DNA of 64,000 bases, from assembly GCF_040419245.1 (NCBI RefSeq), contig NZ_JAZHOH010000001.1, forward strand, positions 992,001 through 1,056,000, given 5' to 3'. The stretch is from Ewingella sp. CoE-038-23. GTDB lineage: Bacteria; Pseudomonadota; Gammaproteobacteria; Enterobacterales; Enterobacteriaceae. Position numbers and translations under genes: made by a program. The notes beneath the pieces are model-generated. The model worked only from the letters and a program-made list of their open reading frames with translations, had not been told where the DNA came from and ran no database searches. Positions 52,893 to 62,556 of the stretch are shown here, piece by piece; position 1 is the first letter of the stretch, and each line of letters starts with the position of its first letter.

Positions 52893-52947
52893 TTGCGTAG
52901 ACATCATTAGCCCGTAAAGGCGGTTTCGGAGGAATGTCATCTCCATC
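52893..52947 (-). promoter_or_regulatory. Fluoride riboswitch (crcB RNA motif) upstream of crcB
   Basis: The minus strand reads GGAGATGACATTCCTCCG, then AACCGCCTTTACGGGC, then TAATGATGTCTACGC. This matches the known fluoride aptamer pattern (GGAGATGGCATTCCTCC ... AACCGC ... CTGATGATGCCTACAG). The following TCTCGCGAGA hairpin and downstream segment may be the expression platform. Fluoride should turn on crcB. Confidence 0.88.
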
Positions 52948-53028
52948 ATTTTGCCGCGCAATTTTACACCGCAGACCAAAATTTTGTAGTGCTTTGTGAA
53001 AAGCCGCTGAGAATAAAAAGGAAACACA

Positions 53029-53451
53029 ATGTTAATACGCGACGCGCTTGCCGCCGATGCTCCTATTATCACCCAGCTATTGGCCGATCTGGATTACCCC
53101 AATGATCCACAGGACGTGGCGGCGAGAATCGTCAACATGGCGAGCAACCCGGACAGCCGCCTGCTGCTAGCGGAAGAGCAGGGCGCAGTGGTCGGCTTTA
53201 TCTCATTGCACTTTATCCCGCAAATTGCGCTGGCCGGGGAGTTTTGCCGCATCAGCTATCTGTGCGTCAGTGGTGAAAGCCGCGGTGGCGGTATCGGGCA
53301 GAAGCTGGTGGACGAGGCCGAACGCCTGTCCATCGAGCGCGGCTGTGATCGGATGGAAGTACATAGCCACAGCCGCCGCGTGCGGGCACATCAGTTTTAT
53401 GCCCGCGCCGAATATGAAGAATCGCCGAAGTATTTAATCAAAAAGTTTTAA
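53029..53451 (+). CDS. GNAT family N-acetyltransferase
   Basis: The 140-residue product has the GNAT acetyl-CoA motif (VSGESRGGGIGQKLVDEAE) and C-terminal HQFYARAEYEESPKYL. It starts with MLIRDALAADAPIITQLLAD. The substrate cannot be told from sequence. It converges with the MocR gene, 8 bp apart. No antitoxin is adjacent, so a metabolic or resistance-type acetyltransferase is more likely than a toxin. Confidence 0.82.
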   Translation: MLIRDALAADAPIITQLLADLDYPNDPQDVAARIVNMASNPDSRLLLAEEQGAVVGFISLHFIPQIALAGEFCRISYLCVSGESRGGGIGQKLVDEAERLSIERGCDRMEVHSHSRRVRAHQFYARAEYEESPKYLIKKF

Positions 53452-53459
53452 TTCCGCTG

Positions 53460-54803
53460 TTAACCCAGCGCCAGCACAATGGCGTCGGCAATGACATCCA
53501 CCTGCTCCGCTTTTAGCTGAGAGGTGCTGATGCGGATAAACTGCCCCGGCCCGATGCGGCTGCGCTCGCCGGGCAGTACCGCAATTCCCCGCGCTGCCAG
53601 CGTTACTAAAGCAAACTGCTCTGAAGGGACGGGGATCCACATCGCCAGCCCGTCGCGGTGTGGAATATGCACGCCGCGCAGTTGCAGCGCGTCGGACATC
53701 GCTCTTCGCCGCTGGGCGTAAACCGCTTTGGCGTAGGCAATCCCCTGCTGGGTTTTCTCATCCTTAATCAGATAGGCCAGAGCCTGCTGCAAAATGCGGC
53801 TTGACCAGCCTGCGCCGAAATTACGGAATGAAATCACTTGTTTGATCAGCTCCCGCGAGCCGGAGAGCACCGCCAGGCGCAGATCCGGCCCGTAGGCTTT
53901 GGAGTAAGAGCGCACGTGCACCGTGCGTTTGGGTAGCACGCTGCCCATGCTCAGAGGCGCGGTGTGGGAGAGCTGGCCGATGCCATCATCTTCAACAATC
54001 AGCGCATTGCTCTCGGCCAATAGCGCCGCCAGTTCGGCGAAACGCTCGGCGTTCATCACGTGGCCGCAGTGCGAATGGGTGCTTGGCTGATAGATAAAGG
54101 CTGACGGATTTTTGGCGAGCGCCGCCTGAAGCGACTCGGGGATCGGCCCGAACTCATCGCATTTTACCGGCAGAACCTGCGCATTAAGGTTATCGAGCAT
54201 ATCCAGCAGGCGGCTGGCGGTCGGGTCTTCAATGGCCACCACCGAGCCTTGCATCAGCAGGGTTTGCAGCGTCAGGTTCATGGCGTCAAAGCCGCCGTCG
54301 GTCGCCATAAAAGCTTCGGCGGCATAAGGCCAGTCGGATTGAACCGCCGCCAGCAGGGCCGGGGAGATGGCTTCGCGGTGATAACTATTGAGATTTTCCG
54401 CCGCCATGCCCGACAGCAGGGCGTCGCGCAGGTCGGGCAGTAATTGCGGGTCTGGCGCTGACAGCGTCAGGTCGGCGCTGATGTGCTCGCCAAAGTTGCC
54501 GATTTTTTCAAAACGCGCCGGGCGAGGGGAGAGAGTATCACCACAGACCCAGACGCCGTTGCGTCCGCGCCCGGCAATCACTTTCTGCCGACGCAGCTGG
54601 CCCCATGCGGCGGAAACCGTCGCCGGGCTGACGCCTAATGACTGCGCCAGTTCACGGACTGCGGGCAAATGGGTGCCGATTTCAATCACGCCGGAACGAA
54701 TCATCGCCGCCGTCTCCAGCGCAATGCCGCGCATCGACCTGTCCTGCAAATGCCCTGCGAACCACTCTGCATCCAGCGCTTTTACCAACGGATTATCAGC
54801 CAT
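53460..54803 (-). CDS. MocR-type regulator (GntR domain fused to PLP aminotransferase domain)
   Basis: The 447-residue product has an N-terminal GntR winged helix (about 30-80: LPAVRELAQSLGVSPATVSA) and a fold-type I aminotransferase domain with the PLP lysine in VRSYSKAYGPDLR. MocR proteins sense amino acid- or vitamin B6-type ligands through PLP chemistry. ATG 54803 has an AAAAGG site; the longer frame from 54827 begins at TTG. It is divergent by 170 bp from the binding protein-ybeM genes, which are its probable targets. Confidence 0.87.
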   Translation of the reverse strand: MADNPLVKALDAEWFAGHLQDRSMRGIALETAAMIRSGVIEIGTHLPAVRELAQSLGVSPATVSAAWGQLRRQKVIAGRGRNGVWVCGDTLSPRPARFEKIGNFGEHISADLTLSAPDPQLLPDLRDALLSGMAAENLNSYHREAISPALLAAVQSDWPYAAEAFMATDGGFDAMNLTLQTLLMQGSVVAIEDPTASRLLDMLDNLNAQVLPVKCDEFGPIPESLQAALAKNPSAFIYQPSTHSHCGHVMNAERFAELAALLAESNALIVEDDGIGQLSHTAPLSMGSVLPKRTVHVRSYSKAYGPDLRLAVLSGSRELIKQVISFRNFGAGWSSRILQQALAYLIKDEKTQQGIAYAKAVYAQRRRAMSDALQLRGVHIPHRDGLAMWIPVPSEQFALVTLAARGIAVLPGERSRIGPGQFIRISTSQLKAEQVDVIADAIVLALG

Positions 54804-54973
54804 TTTTTGCCTTTTGTTCAGTAACAAAGATTCTATTGTACATATTTATTTATGCTATTAGTATCAAACTTAGCCAGTTGAGGCGATAAAAACAGCACTT
54901 TGTTGGCAATGTGTTCGCCATTGGTCAAAAGAACTTAGCAAACCGAATTTTGCACACCTATAAGGGGAATCTC

Positions 54974-55930
54974 GTGGCGTTGACCATCAGACTGGCTGTT
55001 CGTGACTGGGATTATTTTACGCCGCTGGCTTTGGGCGATATCAAACCAGAAGGTTTTAACCTAGAAATTGACCGCGTGGGCACGCTGGTGGATGACTTAG
55101 CCACCAGCGCCGACTACCAGGCCGGAGAAGTCTCCTTTAGCCGTTACGCCCAAGGGCGCGCGCGCGGCGAGCAGGATCTGCTGGGCATTCCACACTTCCT
55201 GATGCGCGGATTCCGCCAGCGCTGCATTATTACGCGTCAGGACAGCCCGCTGACTGAACTCTCCCAGTTAAAGGGTAAGCGCATCGGCCTGACGGGTTGG
55301 CAAGATTCCGGGAATACTTGGACGCGCACGGTTTTGGCGCTGGAAGGGGTGCAGATTGAAGATGCGCGCTGGTACGTGGGCCGCCTGACCGAGCAGCACC
55401 CGATTGTTGACCGTCTGGCGGGCTTTGGTCAGCCGGGGCGGATTGAAGCTGTCCCCGAAGAGCGCCCGATGATGGAGTTGCTGCAAGAGGGCTGGCTCGA
55501 CGCGGTGTTTACGCCATTTATGCCTGAAGGCTTCTTCAAACCGGATTCCGGCTTCCGCCAGTTCCAGCCTGACTTTCGTCAGGCCGAGTTGGATTATTTT
55601 AATCGAGTGGGTTACGTGCCGGGCATTCACCTGCTGGCGATTAAACCGGCGCTGGCCGCCGAACACCCTTGGCTGCCGCAGGCGCTGAGCGACATTATTG
55701 AGCGTTCTTACCAAGTGTGGATGGAGAAGCGCGCCAAATATGCCGATACCACACCGTGGCTGCTGGATGACCTGCGCCGCACTGTGGTGGACTTGCCCGC
55801 TGACTGGAACGCCAACGGTTACGCCGCCAATGAGCAGATGATTAATGATTTTGGCGCAGAGCTGCATCGGCAGAATTTGACCGCGCAGCGCCTGACCGCC
55901 GCCGATCTTTTCCCGCATTTTGCCGGTTAA
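54974..55930 (+). CDS. Substrate-binding-fold protein (4,5-dihydroxyphthalate decarboxylase-like / NMT1-like)
   Basis: The 318-residue product has the two-lobed periplasmic-binding fold pattern seen in proteins annotated as 4,5-dihydroxyphthalate decarboxylase or NMT1-like (WDYFTPLALGDIKPEGFNLE, SRYAQGRARGEQDLLGIPHF, LKGKRIGLTGWQDSGNTWTR). There is no signal peptide. The start is GTG 54974 behind AAGGGG; ATG 54911 would lie in the leader. It is 19 bp before ybeM, likely one operon under the divergent MocR regulator. Whether it is an enzyme or a binder is unclear. Confidence 0.72.
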   Translation: MALTIRLAVRDWDYFTPLALGDIKPEGFNLEIDRVGTLVDDLATSADYQAGEVSFSRYAQGRARGEQDLLGIPHFLMRGFRQRCIITRQDSPLTELSQLKGKRIGLTGWQDSGNTWTRTVLALEGVQIEDARWYVGRLTEQHPIVDRLAGFGQPGRIEAVPEERPMMELLQEGWLDAVFTPFMPEGFFKPDSGFRQFQPDFRQAELDYFNRVGYVPGIHLLAIKPALAAEHPWLPQALSDIIERSYQVWMEKRAKYADTTPWLLDDLRRTVVDLPADWNANGYAANEQMINDFGAELHRQNLTAQRLTAADLFPHFAG

Positions 55931-55949
55931 TCAAGATTAAGGAGTGATG

Positions 55950-56750
55950 ATGAAAGTTGCATTAGGCCAGTTCGCCGTCGCCAAAGAGTGGCAGGCTAAC
56001 GTTGAAACCTGTCTGTCACTGATGAAGAAGTCAGAGCAGGCCGGTGTGGATCTGCTGGTGCTGCCAGAGGGCATTCTCGCCCGCGACATCACTGACCCCG
56101 ATTTAGTGCTGAAAGCCGCGCAGCCGCTGGACGGGCCATTTGTCAGCCAACTGCTGGCCGCCAGCGTCGGTAGCCAAATGACCACCATGATGAGCGTGCA
56201 CACCCCGACGCCAGATGGCCGGGCGTGGAACGTGCTCATCTCTCTTCGCGACGGCAAGATCATTTCTGAATACCGCAAGCTGCACCTGTATGACGCCTTT
56301 TCAACCCAAGAGTCGAAGAACGTCACGCCGGGCAAAGATATTCCGCCATTAGTTGACGTCGCGGGCTTTAAAGTTGGCCTGATGACCTGCTACGACGTGC
56401 GTTTCCCTGAGCTGGCCCGCCGTTTGGTACTCGACGGCGCGGACGCGCTGGTTCTGCCCGCCGCGTGGGTAAAAGGGCCACTGAAAGAGATGCATTGGGA
56501 AGTGTTGGTCACCGCCCGCGCGCTGGAGAACACCACTTACGTGGTGGCGGTGGGCGAGTGCGGCGAGCGAAATATCGGCAACAGCATGGTGGTTGACCCC
56601 CTTGGCGTGGCGATTGCCCGCGCCGCCGAAGCTCCGGCCCTGGTCTTTGCCGAGCTGGATAAAGCCCGTTTAGCGCACGCCCGTAAAGTGCTGCCGGTGC
56701 TGGATAACCGCCGTTTTGATGTTCCACAGCTACGTACTGACAAGTTCTAA
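55950..56750 (+). CDS. ybeM: Deaminated glutathione amidase (YbeM/Nit1-type nitrilase)
   Basis: Nit1-type enzymes hydrolyse deaminated glutathione, a transaminase by-product, to alpha-ketoglutarate and Cys-Gly. The 266-residue product has the nitrilase triad: Glu40 in VLPEG, Lys in YRKLHLYD and Cys in LMTCYDVRFPE. It resembles YbeM across its length (LPAAWVKGPLKEMHWEVL; ECGERNIGNS). ATG 55950 gives the best distance to AAGGAG (55939-55944). The gene is full length, unlike the truncated copy in E. coli K-12. Its place next to a MocR unit is unusual. Confidence 0.88.
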   Translation: MKVALGQFAVAKEWQANVETCLSLMKKSEQAGVDLLVLPEGILARDITDPDLVLKAAQPLDGPFVSQLLAASVGSQMTTMMSVHTPTPDGRAWNVLISLRDGKIISEYRKLHLYDAFSTQESKNVTPGKDIPPLVDVAGFKVGLMTCYDVRFPELARRLVLDGADALVLPAAWVKGPLKEMHWEVLVTARALENTTYVVAVGECGERNIGNSMVVDPLGVAIARAAEAPALVFAELDKARLAHARKVLPVLDNRRFDVPQLRTDKF

Positions 56751-57001
56751 AACCCGTTATTTAAGAGTCAGGCAGTACCCCTCGCGGCAGCCACGGTCCT
56801 CAACGTGCGCCGCAGGGCCAACAAGCGCGAACCACACCAGGGAGCGCCGCATTACCCTTGCTCGGTCAGCGCCTGACCCAGTGAGAAATAAAAAATATCC
56901 TTACGGCGTTATCAACACCAGGGAAGGTGTTAACAATAAATCACTGATTTTGAAATTAATTGCACAACATTCACCACAACTTTTCGACAGAGGGCATTGC
57001 A

Positions 57002-57907
57002 ATGATGGCAAGAAAATTACGTCCGGCTACCGCACTGACGGCTGCATTACTTTCAATACTTTCGACCACCGCGTTTGCTGCTGAAAGCGTCGCTATCCCT
57101 GCGCAAACGGTAGATGCCGCGCTGCATGCCAAATTGCCAGCGGACATCCAAAAATCCGGGGTGATGACGTCGGTCAACAACGGCTCCTTCCCTCCTTATG
57201 AAATTGTGACTGGCAATAATACCCTCGACGGCGCGAGTTCAGACTTGGCTGACGCGCTGGCTGGCGTGCTAGGGGTGAAAATCGAACACGCCTCGGTCAG
57301 CGGCATGTCTGGCATTCTAAGCGGCATGGCCGCCGGGCGCTACCAGTTGGCGATGGGGCCGATTGGTGATTACCCGGACCGTCAGGCCAAAAATGATTTC
57401 ATCGATTTCGTCAAAGAGTACGTGGTGTTTGCGGTGCATAAAGGCAACCCGCAGAATATTAATTCGCTGGACGACACCTGCGGCAAACGCATTGCCGTGA
57501 TGGCGGGCGGCTCGGCGGAGCAGGTGATCCGCAAGCAGTCCGACGTCTGCGTGAAAGCCGGTAAACCGGCGGTGACTATCCAGTCGTTTAGCGACCAGCC
57601 AACCTCGATTCTGGCCGTGCGCTCTAACCGTTCTGACGCCTTCTTCTCCTCGCAGGCGCCGTTGACCTATTTCGTCGACAAAGCCAGTGGCCAGTTGGAA
57701 TTGGCGGGCAAAGGCAAATCTAACGGCTTTGGCGACATCTATCAGGGCACCTTAGTGCCAAAAGATTCGGCCATTCGTGACGTGATTTTGGCGGGCTACC
57801 AGAAGCTGTTCGACAACGGCACTTACGCCATCATCATGAAAAAATGGGGTCTGGAAGACAACATGGTTGCAGCGCCAGGGATCAACTTGGCTAAGGCGCA
57901 ACCTTAA
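57002..57907 (+). CDS. Polar amino acid ABC transporter substrate-binding protein
   Basis: The 301-residue product has a signal peptide (basic MMARKLRPATALTAALLSIL, cleavage near TAFAAES) and the family 3 solute-binding fold (KSGVMTSVNNGSFPPYEIVT; GKRIAVMAGGSAEQVI). ATG 57002 has a GAGGG site. Its TAA overlaps the permease ATG. With the permease and ATPase below it forms a complete importer; the amino acid is not evident. The 250 bp before it hold no recognisable feature. Confidence 0.88.
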   Translation: MMARKLRPATALTAALLSILSTTAFAAESVAIPAQTVDAALHAKLPADIQKSGVMTSVNNGSFPPYEIVTGNNTLDGASSDLADALAGVLGVKIEHASVSGMSGILSGMAAGRYQLAMGPIGDYPDRQAKNDFIDFVKEYVVFAVHKGNPQNINSLDDTCGKRIAVMAGGSAEQVIRKQSDVCVKAGKPAVTIQSFSDQPTSILAVRSNRSDAFFSSQAPLTYFVDKASGQLELAGKGKSNGFGDIYQGTLVPKDSAIRDVILAGYQKLFDNGTYAIIMKKWGLEDNMVAAPGINLAKAQP

Positions 57908-58887
57908 TGACGGAAAATACCTTTCGAGTTAAACCGCCGGATAGCCATGAAGCCGACAACCCGCGCCGCAACGTGGAGCTTGCTCATGCGCCGCGCAACT
58001 ATGGCCGCTGGATCTCATGGATTATTGTCACGCTGATCGCCATTGACGTGGTGTGGAACGTGGCGCGCAATCCTAATTTCGAATGGCACGTGGTGGGTCA
58101 GTGGTTTACTGAAGGTACGGTGGTGAAGGGGCTGGGCGTGACGCTTGGCCTTACCGTGGTTTCAATGCTGCTTGGCGTGTTTCTGGGCCTGATGTTGGCG
58201 ATTGCTCGCCTGTCGCAAAGCCAGTTGCTGCGCCGCCTCTCCGGGCTGTATATCTGGTTTTTCCGTGGTACGCCGCTGCTGGTGCAACTGCTGTTCTGGT
58301 ACAACATGTCGACGCTGTTCCCACGGGTGGTGCTCGGTATTCCCTTTGGCCCGGAGTACATGAGTTGGAACACCAATGACCTGATCACCCCGCTGACGGC
58401 GGCGATTGCCGGTTTGGCGCTAAACGAAGCGGCCTATATGGCGGAAATTATTCGTGCTGGGCTGCTGTCGGTGGACAACGGGCAGGGGGAAACGGCACAG
58501 GCTTTTGGCATGAGCCGTGGCCGCGCCCTGCGCCGCATTATTATCCCGCAGGCGATGCGCTCGATTATCCCTCCCACCGGCAACCAGCTGATTAGCATGA
58601 TTAAAGCTACCTCGCTGGTCAGCGTTATTGCCATGGGCGATCTGCTGTACTCGGTTCAAACCATTTATAATCGCACCTTTGAAGTGGTGCCGATGCTGAT
58701 GGTGGCGGTGATTTGGTACTTGCTGATCACCTCGATACTCAACGTCGGTCAGTCGGCCATTGAGCGCTATTACGCCCGCGGTACCAGCCGCTCCGGCTCG
58801 GCCACCAAGCGGCGTCAGGTGTCTGGCGAAGAGAAAACCATTCCTATCGTCAATGCACCAAGCCAGACCCACGAGGAGGAGCGATGA
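57907..58887 (+). CDS. Polar amino acid ABC transporter permease
   Basis: The 326-residue product has a membrane domain with the HisMQ/GlnP motif and EAA loop (EIIRAGLLSVDNGQGETAQA and GMSRGRALRRIIIPQAMR). A hydrophilic N-terminal extension (about 40 residues) and tail are present. As a single permease it probably works as a homodimer. It overlaps the ATPase gene by 4 bp. Confidence 0.9.
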   Translation: MTENTFRVKPPDSHEADNPRRNVELAHAPRNYGRWISWIIVTLIAIDVVWNVARNPNFEWHVVGQWFTEGTVVKGLGVTLGLTVVSMLLGVFLGLMLAIARLSQSQLLRRLSGLYIWFFRGTPLLVQLLFWYNMSTLFPRVVLGIPFGPEYMSWNTNDLITPLTAAIAGLALNEAAYMAEIIRAGLLSVDNGQGETAQAFGMSRGRALRRIIIPQAMRSIIPPTGNQLISMIKATSLVSVIAMGDLLYSVQTIYNRTFEVVPMLMVAVIWYLLITSILNVGQSAIERYYARGTSRSGSATKRRQVSGEEKTIPIVNAPSQTHEEER

Positions 58888-59669
58888 GTCAGCCCACTTT
58901 AGAGAGCCAATCGCCGCTGGTTGTGGCGCGCAACGTGCATAAAAGCTATGGCGATAATGAAGTGCTGAAAGGCATTGATCTGGAAGTGAAACCGAGCGAA
59001 GTGGTGGTGATCCTTGGCCCGTCAGGCTCGGGGAAATCCACTTTCCTGCGTTGTATCAACCATTTGGAAGATATCGATCGCGGCGCGATTATGGTCGGCG
59101 GCGAGCAGATTGGCTATGAGCTGCGTGGCGACAAGCTGCACAAGTTGCCGGAAAAGGCCATTGCGCGCCAGCGTCGTGATATCGGCATGGTGTTCCAGCA
59201 GTTCAACCTCTATCCGCACATGACGGTGTTGCAGAATATCGTTGAAGCGCCCATCGGCGTGCATAAGGAGAGCCGACAGGACGCCGAGAAGTACGCCCGC
59301 GAGCTGCTGCAAAAGGTGGGGCTGAGTGACAAAGCCGATGCCTACCCGCGCCATCTCTCCGGCGGCCAGCAGCAGCGGGTGGCGATTGCTCGCGCTTTGG
59401 CGGTGAAACCCAAGCTGATGCTGTTCGACGAGCCGACCTCGGCGCTGGACCCGGAGCTGGTGGGCGAAGTGCTTTCCACCATGCGCGATCTTGCCCAGCA
59501 GGGGTTAACCATGATTGTGGTGACGCACGAAATTGGCTTTGCTAAAGAGGCGGCGGATCGGGTGGTGTTTATGGATCGCGGCTACGTGGTGGAGCAGGGG
59601 TCTGCGCAGGAGGTGCTGGTCAATCCTCAGCATCCGCGCACTCAGGCGTTTCTCAGCCGATTTATTTAG
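58884..59669 (+). CDS. Polar amino acid ABC transporter ATP-binding protein
   Basis: The 261-residue product has Walker [10 protein letters not shown] (near residue 48), Q-loop [12 protein letters not shown], signature [15 protein letters not shown], Walker [15 protein letters not shown] and switch histidine VVTHEI. This GlnQ/HisP-type ATPase powers the importer with the two genes upstream. No terminator is evident before tatE. Confidence 0.94.
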   Translation: MSQPTLESQSPLVVARNVHKSYGDNEVLKGIDLEVKPSEVVVILGPSGSGKSTFLRCINHLEDIDRGAIMVGGEQIGYELRGDKLHKLPEKAIARQRRDIGMVFQQFNLYPHMTVLQNIVEAPIGVHKESRQDAEKYARELLQKVGLSDKADAYPRHLSGGQQQRVAIARALAVKPKLMLFDEPTSALDPELVGEVLSTMRDLAQQGLTMIVVTHEIGFAKEAADRVVFMDRGYVVEQGSAQEVLVNPQHPRTQAFLSRFI

Positions 59670-59856
59670 TCCGCCCGTTGGCTCATCGACCACAGAGAGT
59701 CGATTTCTGTCTGAGCATTTCTGTTACATTTTTAGGTTGTATTTACACCCAGATTATTCGTAAATAACCTTAAATTGTTTGGGCTGTTCTGTCAGTTAAA
59801 AGCGCAACTAAACAGTTCAGATAAACAGTTTCGCAAACCGTGAAAAGAAGGTGTGT

Positions 59857-60054
59857 ATGGAAGGTTTAAGCATTACTAAATTGTTAGTTGTGGGTGTTCT
59901 GATCGTTCTGCTGTTCGGTACCAGCAAACTGCGCTCTTTGGGCGGAGATCTGGGCGCTGCGCTGCGTGGCTTCAAGAAAGCCATGAATGATGATCCAGCT
60001 CCTGCTGCCAAAACTGACGCACAGCCTGCTGAGCGCGTAGAACACAAAGACTGA
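59857..60054 (+). CDS. tatE: Twin-arginine translocase subunit TatE
   Basis: The 65-residue protein has an N-terminal membrane helix ([20 protein letters not shown]), the [14 protein letters not shown] hinge and an amphipathic helix ([12 protein letters not shown]), as in TatA/TatE. TatE is a TatA paralogue of the Sec-independent export pore. Position before lipA supports TatE and not TatA. ATG 59857 has an AAGAAGG site. Confidence 0.93.
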   Translation: MEGLSITKLLVVGVLIVLLFGTSKLRSLGGDLGAALRGFKKAMNDDPAPAAKTDAQPAERVEHKD

Positions 60055-60130
60055 TTTGTGTGCGGGTTAACGCCCGCCGTTCTGCTGTTGTAGCCAGACA
60101 CTTCGCGGCGGTTTTGGTCGCCGCAAATAA

Positions 60131-60162
60131 AAAACGGCTGCTCGTGTGAGCAACCGTTTTTT
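60131..60162 (+). terminator. Intrinsic terminator of tatE
   Basis: AAAACGG-TGCTC / GAGCA-CCGTTTT hairpin with a GTGT loop followed by T residues, about 77 bp past the stop. Confidence 0.85.
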
Positions 60163-60262
60163 GTCGTTTCTATTGGCTGAAAAGTAACAAAGTGTGACAG
60201 CCTCTACCTTCAAGACTTAAGCTTGCGGCGCGTTAACTCAGGTCGCGGCGCCGCGATAAGGC

Positions 60263-61228
60263 TTATTTTACTTCGATGCCTTTGGCCTGCAGATCAGCAT
60301 GGTAAGAAGAACGCACGAAAGGACCACAAGCCGCGTGGGTGAAGCCCATTTTCAGCGCTTCTTCTTTCATGTAATCGAACTCTTCCGGGCTGACATAACG
60401 CTGTACCGGCAAGTGGTGACGGCTTGGCTGCAAGTACTGGCCGAGGGTCAACATAGTCACGCCGTGACGACGCAGGTCGCGCATCACTTCTATGATCTCT
60501 TCATTGGTTTCGCCCAGACCGACCATCAAACCAGACTTGGTTGGGATATCAGGATGAGCTTCTTTGAAGCGTTGCAGCAGGGTCAGTGACCACTCGTAGT
60601 TAGCACCAGGGCGCACTTGACGGTAAACGCGCGGCACGTTTTCCAGGTTGTGGTTGAACACGTCTGGTGGCGTGGCGTTGAGGATATCCAACGCGCGATC
60701 CATACGGCCACGGAAGTCCGGCACCAGTGTTTCAATCTTAATGGTTGGATTCTTCTCGCGAATAGCGGCGATACAGTCGGCAAAGTGCTGAGCACCGCCA
60801 TCGCGCAGGTCATCGCGGTCAACCGAGGTGATAACCACGTAGCGCAGGCCCATATCGGCGATAGTCTGTGCCAGCTTCTGCGGCTCATTGGTATCTGGCG
60901 CGGTTGGGCGGCCGTGGGCAACATCACAGAATGGGCAACGGCGGGTACAAATCGCGCCGAGGATCATAAAGGTAGCCGTACCGTGGTTGAAGCATTCGGA
61001 GAGGTTAGGACAAGCGGCCTCTTCACAAACGGAGTGTAATCCGTTTTTACGCAAGGCGGCTTTGATGCCCTGAATGCGGCTCGAATCAGCCGGCAATTTG
61101 ATTTTCATCCAAGCCGGCTTACGTAACATTTCCTGCCGGTCAGTGGCCACGGTTTTCACCGGGATTAACGCCATCTTATCTGCATCGCGGTATTTAACGC
61201 CGCGTTCCATCTGAATCGGTTTACTCAT
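60263..61228 (-). CDS. lipA: Lipoyl synthase LipA
   Basis: LipA is a radical SAM enzyme inserting two sulfurs into octanoyl groups on lipoyl domains. The 321 residues equal E. coli LipA in length. Both iron-sulfur sites are visible: [12 protein letters not shown] (auxiliary cluster) and CTRRCPFC (radical SAM CxxxCxxC). The C-terminal RSSYHAD supplies the conserved serine. The neighbouring lipB makes its substrate. Confidence 0.97.
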   Translation of the reverse strand: MSKPIQMERGVKYRDADKMALIPVKTVATDRQEMLRKPAWMKIKLPADSSRIQGIKAALRKNGLHSVCEEAACPNLSECFNHGTATFMILGAICTRRCPFCDVAHGRPTAPDTNEPQKLAQTIADMGLRYVVITSVDRDDLRDGGAQHFADCIAAIREKNPTIKIETLVPDFRGRMDRALDILNATPPDVFNHNLENVPRVYRQVRPGANYEWSLTLLQRFKEAHPDIPTKSGLMVGLGETNEEIIEVMRDLRRHGVTMLTLGQYLQPSRHHLPVQRYVSPEEFDYMKEEALKMGFTHAACGPFVRSSYHADLQAKGIEVK

Positions 61229-61401
61229 AAGCTTGCAGGTTCCAGGTTTGTCACTCGTTACTCGAGTTTTGTCAGGACATTCAATGAACTGGATGATTCA
61301 TTAAAAAAAATCTGAATAATTGCAGAAATTATAACACTTATGCCGCTCACTATTCAGCCCCAGAAGTGCTCATAAGCAACAAAGTCTACATTTCTTTAAC
61401 A

Positions 61402-62085
61402 TTAATAGTCTTCGGCCTGCCATGGCAGATAATCCACTTGCTGGTAATTCAGTAAGTTATTGAAAGATTTCACCAGCACCGGCATGACGTCATCGACCGT
61501 CAGCCCCGGTTTTTCACGACTGACCTGCGTCATTTCCAACCCGGCATAGCCACAGGGATTGATGCGCAGGAAAGGCTCGAGATCCATATTAATATTCAGC
61601 GACAGGCCGTGCAGCGAGCAGCCTTTGCGGATACGCAGACCCAGCGAACAGATTTTTTTGCGATCCACATAGACGCCGGGGGCATCGGCACGCGGGTAAG
61701 CATCAATTGAGAAGTGGGCGAGGGTATCCACCACGGTTTGCTCAATGGCGGTCACCAGCTGGCGTACGCCCAACTTTTTGCGCTTCAAATCCACCATCAC
61801 GTACATCACTTGTTGGCCGGGGCCGTGATAGGTGACCTGCCCGCCGCGATCGCTCTGAATGACGGGAATATCGCCCGGCAGCAGCACGTGCTCTGCCTTA
61901 CCCGCCTGACCCTGAGTGAAGACCTTGTGGTGCTCGACCAGCCAAATTTCATCTTGGGTTTCAGGGGTACGGTTGTCAGTGAACAGATGCATCGCGCGGG
62001 ACACTGGTTCGTAAGGCTGTAGACCCAGCTGACGTAACACAATGCGTTGTTGCAGTTTATCTTGTTGCACAGCAGCTATCGCCAT
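61402..62085 (-). CDS. lipB: Octanoyltransferase LipB
   Basis: LipB moves octanoate from acyl carrier protein to lipoyl domains. The 227-residue product has [14 protein letters not shown], the catalytic lysine region [12 protein letters not shown] and catalytic cysteine RINPCGYAG. It lies 173 bp before lipA without the LysR gene ybeF found between them in E. coli. Confidence 0.96.
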   Translation of the reverse strand: MAIAAVQQDKLQQRIVLRQLGLQPYEPVSRAMHLFTDNRTPETQDEIWLVEHHKVFTQGQAGKAEHVLLPGDIPVIQSDRGGQVTYHGPGQQVMYVMVDLKRKKLGVRQLVTAIEQTVVDTLAHFSIDAYPRADAPGVYVDRKKICSLGLRIRKGCSLHGLSLNINMDLEPFLRINPCGYAGLEMTQVSREKPGLTVDDVMPVLVKSFNNLLNYQQVDYLPWQAEDY

Positions 62086-62158
62086 TTAAAAAGAGGGGCA
62101 CAGAAAAAGCAATGCAGCACCGATTAGGGCGCTGCATTAGGCAATTCACAAGAAGGGA

Positions 62159-62422
62159 TCACAATACCATGCGGACAATTTCGAGATTACCCAGCTCGTC
62201 GTACAGGGTTTCGACCTGATCGATATGCTGCGCGTTGATCGTAATTGATACGGAGTGGTAATTCCCTTTACTGCTCGGTTTTACCTGAGGATTGTAGTCG
62301 CCAGGCGCATGGCGTTGCACGACTTCCACAACCTGATCAACCAACTCGGGCTGTGCCAGACCCATTACTTTATAAGTAAAGGGACATGGGAATTCGAGCA
62401 GTTCGTTAAGTTTGGTTTTCAT
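62159..62422 (-). CDS. ybeD: YbeD family (DUF493) protein
   Basis: The 87-residue protein is nearly identical to E. coli YbeD in length and sequence pattern ([40 protein letters not shown]). It has an ACT-like ferredoxin fold; its function is not well established. The start is set at ATG 62422; the frame opens two codons earlier. It lies between lipB and dacA as in E. coli. Confidence 0.93.
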   Translation of the reverse strand: MKTKLNELLEFPCPFTYKVMGLAQPELVDQVVEVVQRHAPGDYNPQVKPSSKGNYHSVSITINAQHIDQVETLYDELGNLEIVRMVL

Positions 62423-62469
62423 GTGCACTCCAGCGTGTTTACAGCAGACGGATTATTGTTATTAAAATT

Positions 62470-62493
62470 ACACTCCCGCCGAAGCGGGAGTGT
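62470..62493 (-). terminator. Intrinsic terminator of dacA
   Basis: A 10-bp stem ACACTCCCGC / GCGGGAGTGT with a TTCG-type loop is followed on the minus strand by AATTTTAAT. It lies between dacA and ybeD. Confidence 0.85.
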
Positions 62494-62556
62494 GATCAAT
62501 ATCACAATAGTAATAGTAACTATGTGGGGGGTAAAGGCGGCTTTTCAAGCCCGCGC

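Noticed and set aside
53029..53451. GNAT gene as a second toxin
   Set aside because: No DUF1778 or other antitoxin gene is adjacent, and its N-terminus lacks the TacT-type segment.
61229..61401. Remnant of ybeF (LysR regulator) between lipA and lipB
   Set aside because: The 173-bp gap shows no open frame or decayed helix-turn-helix; the E. coli gene is simply absent here.
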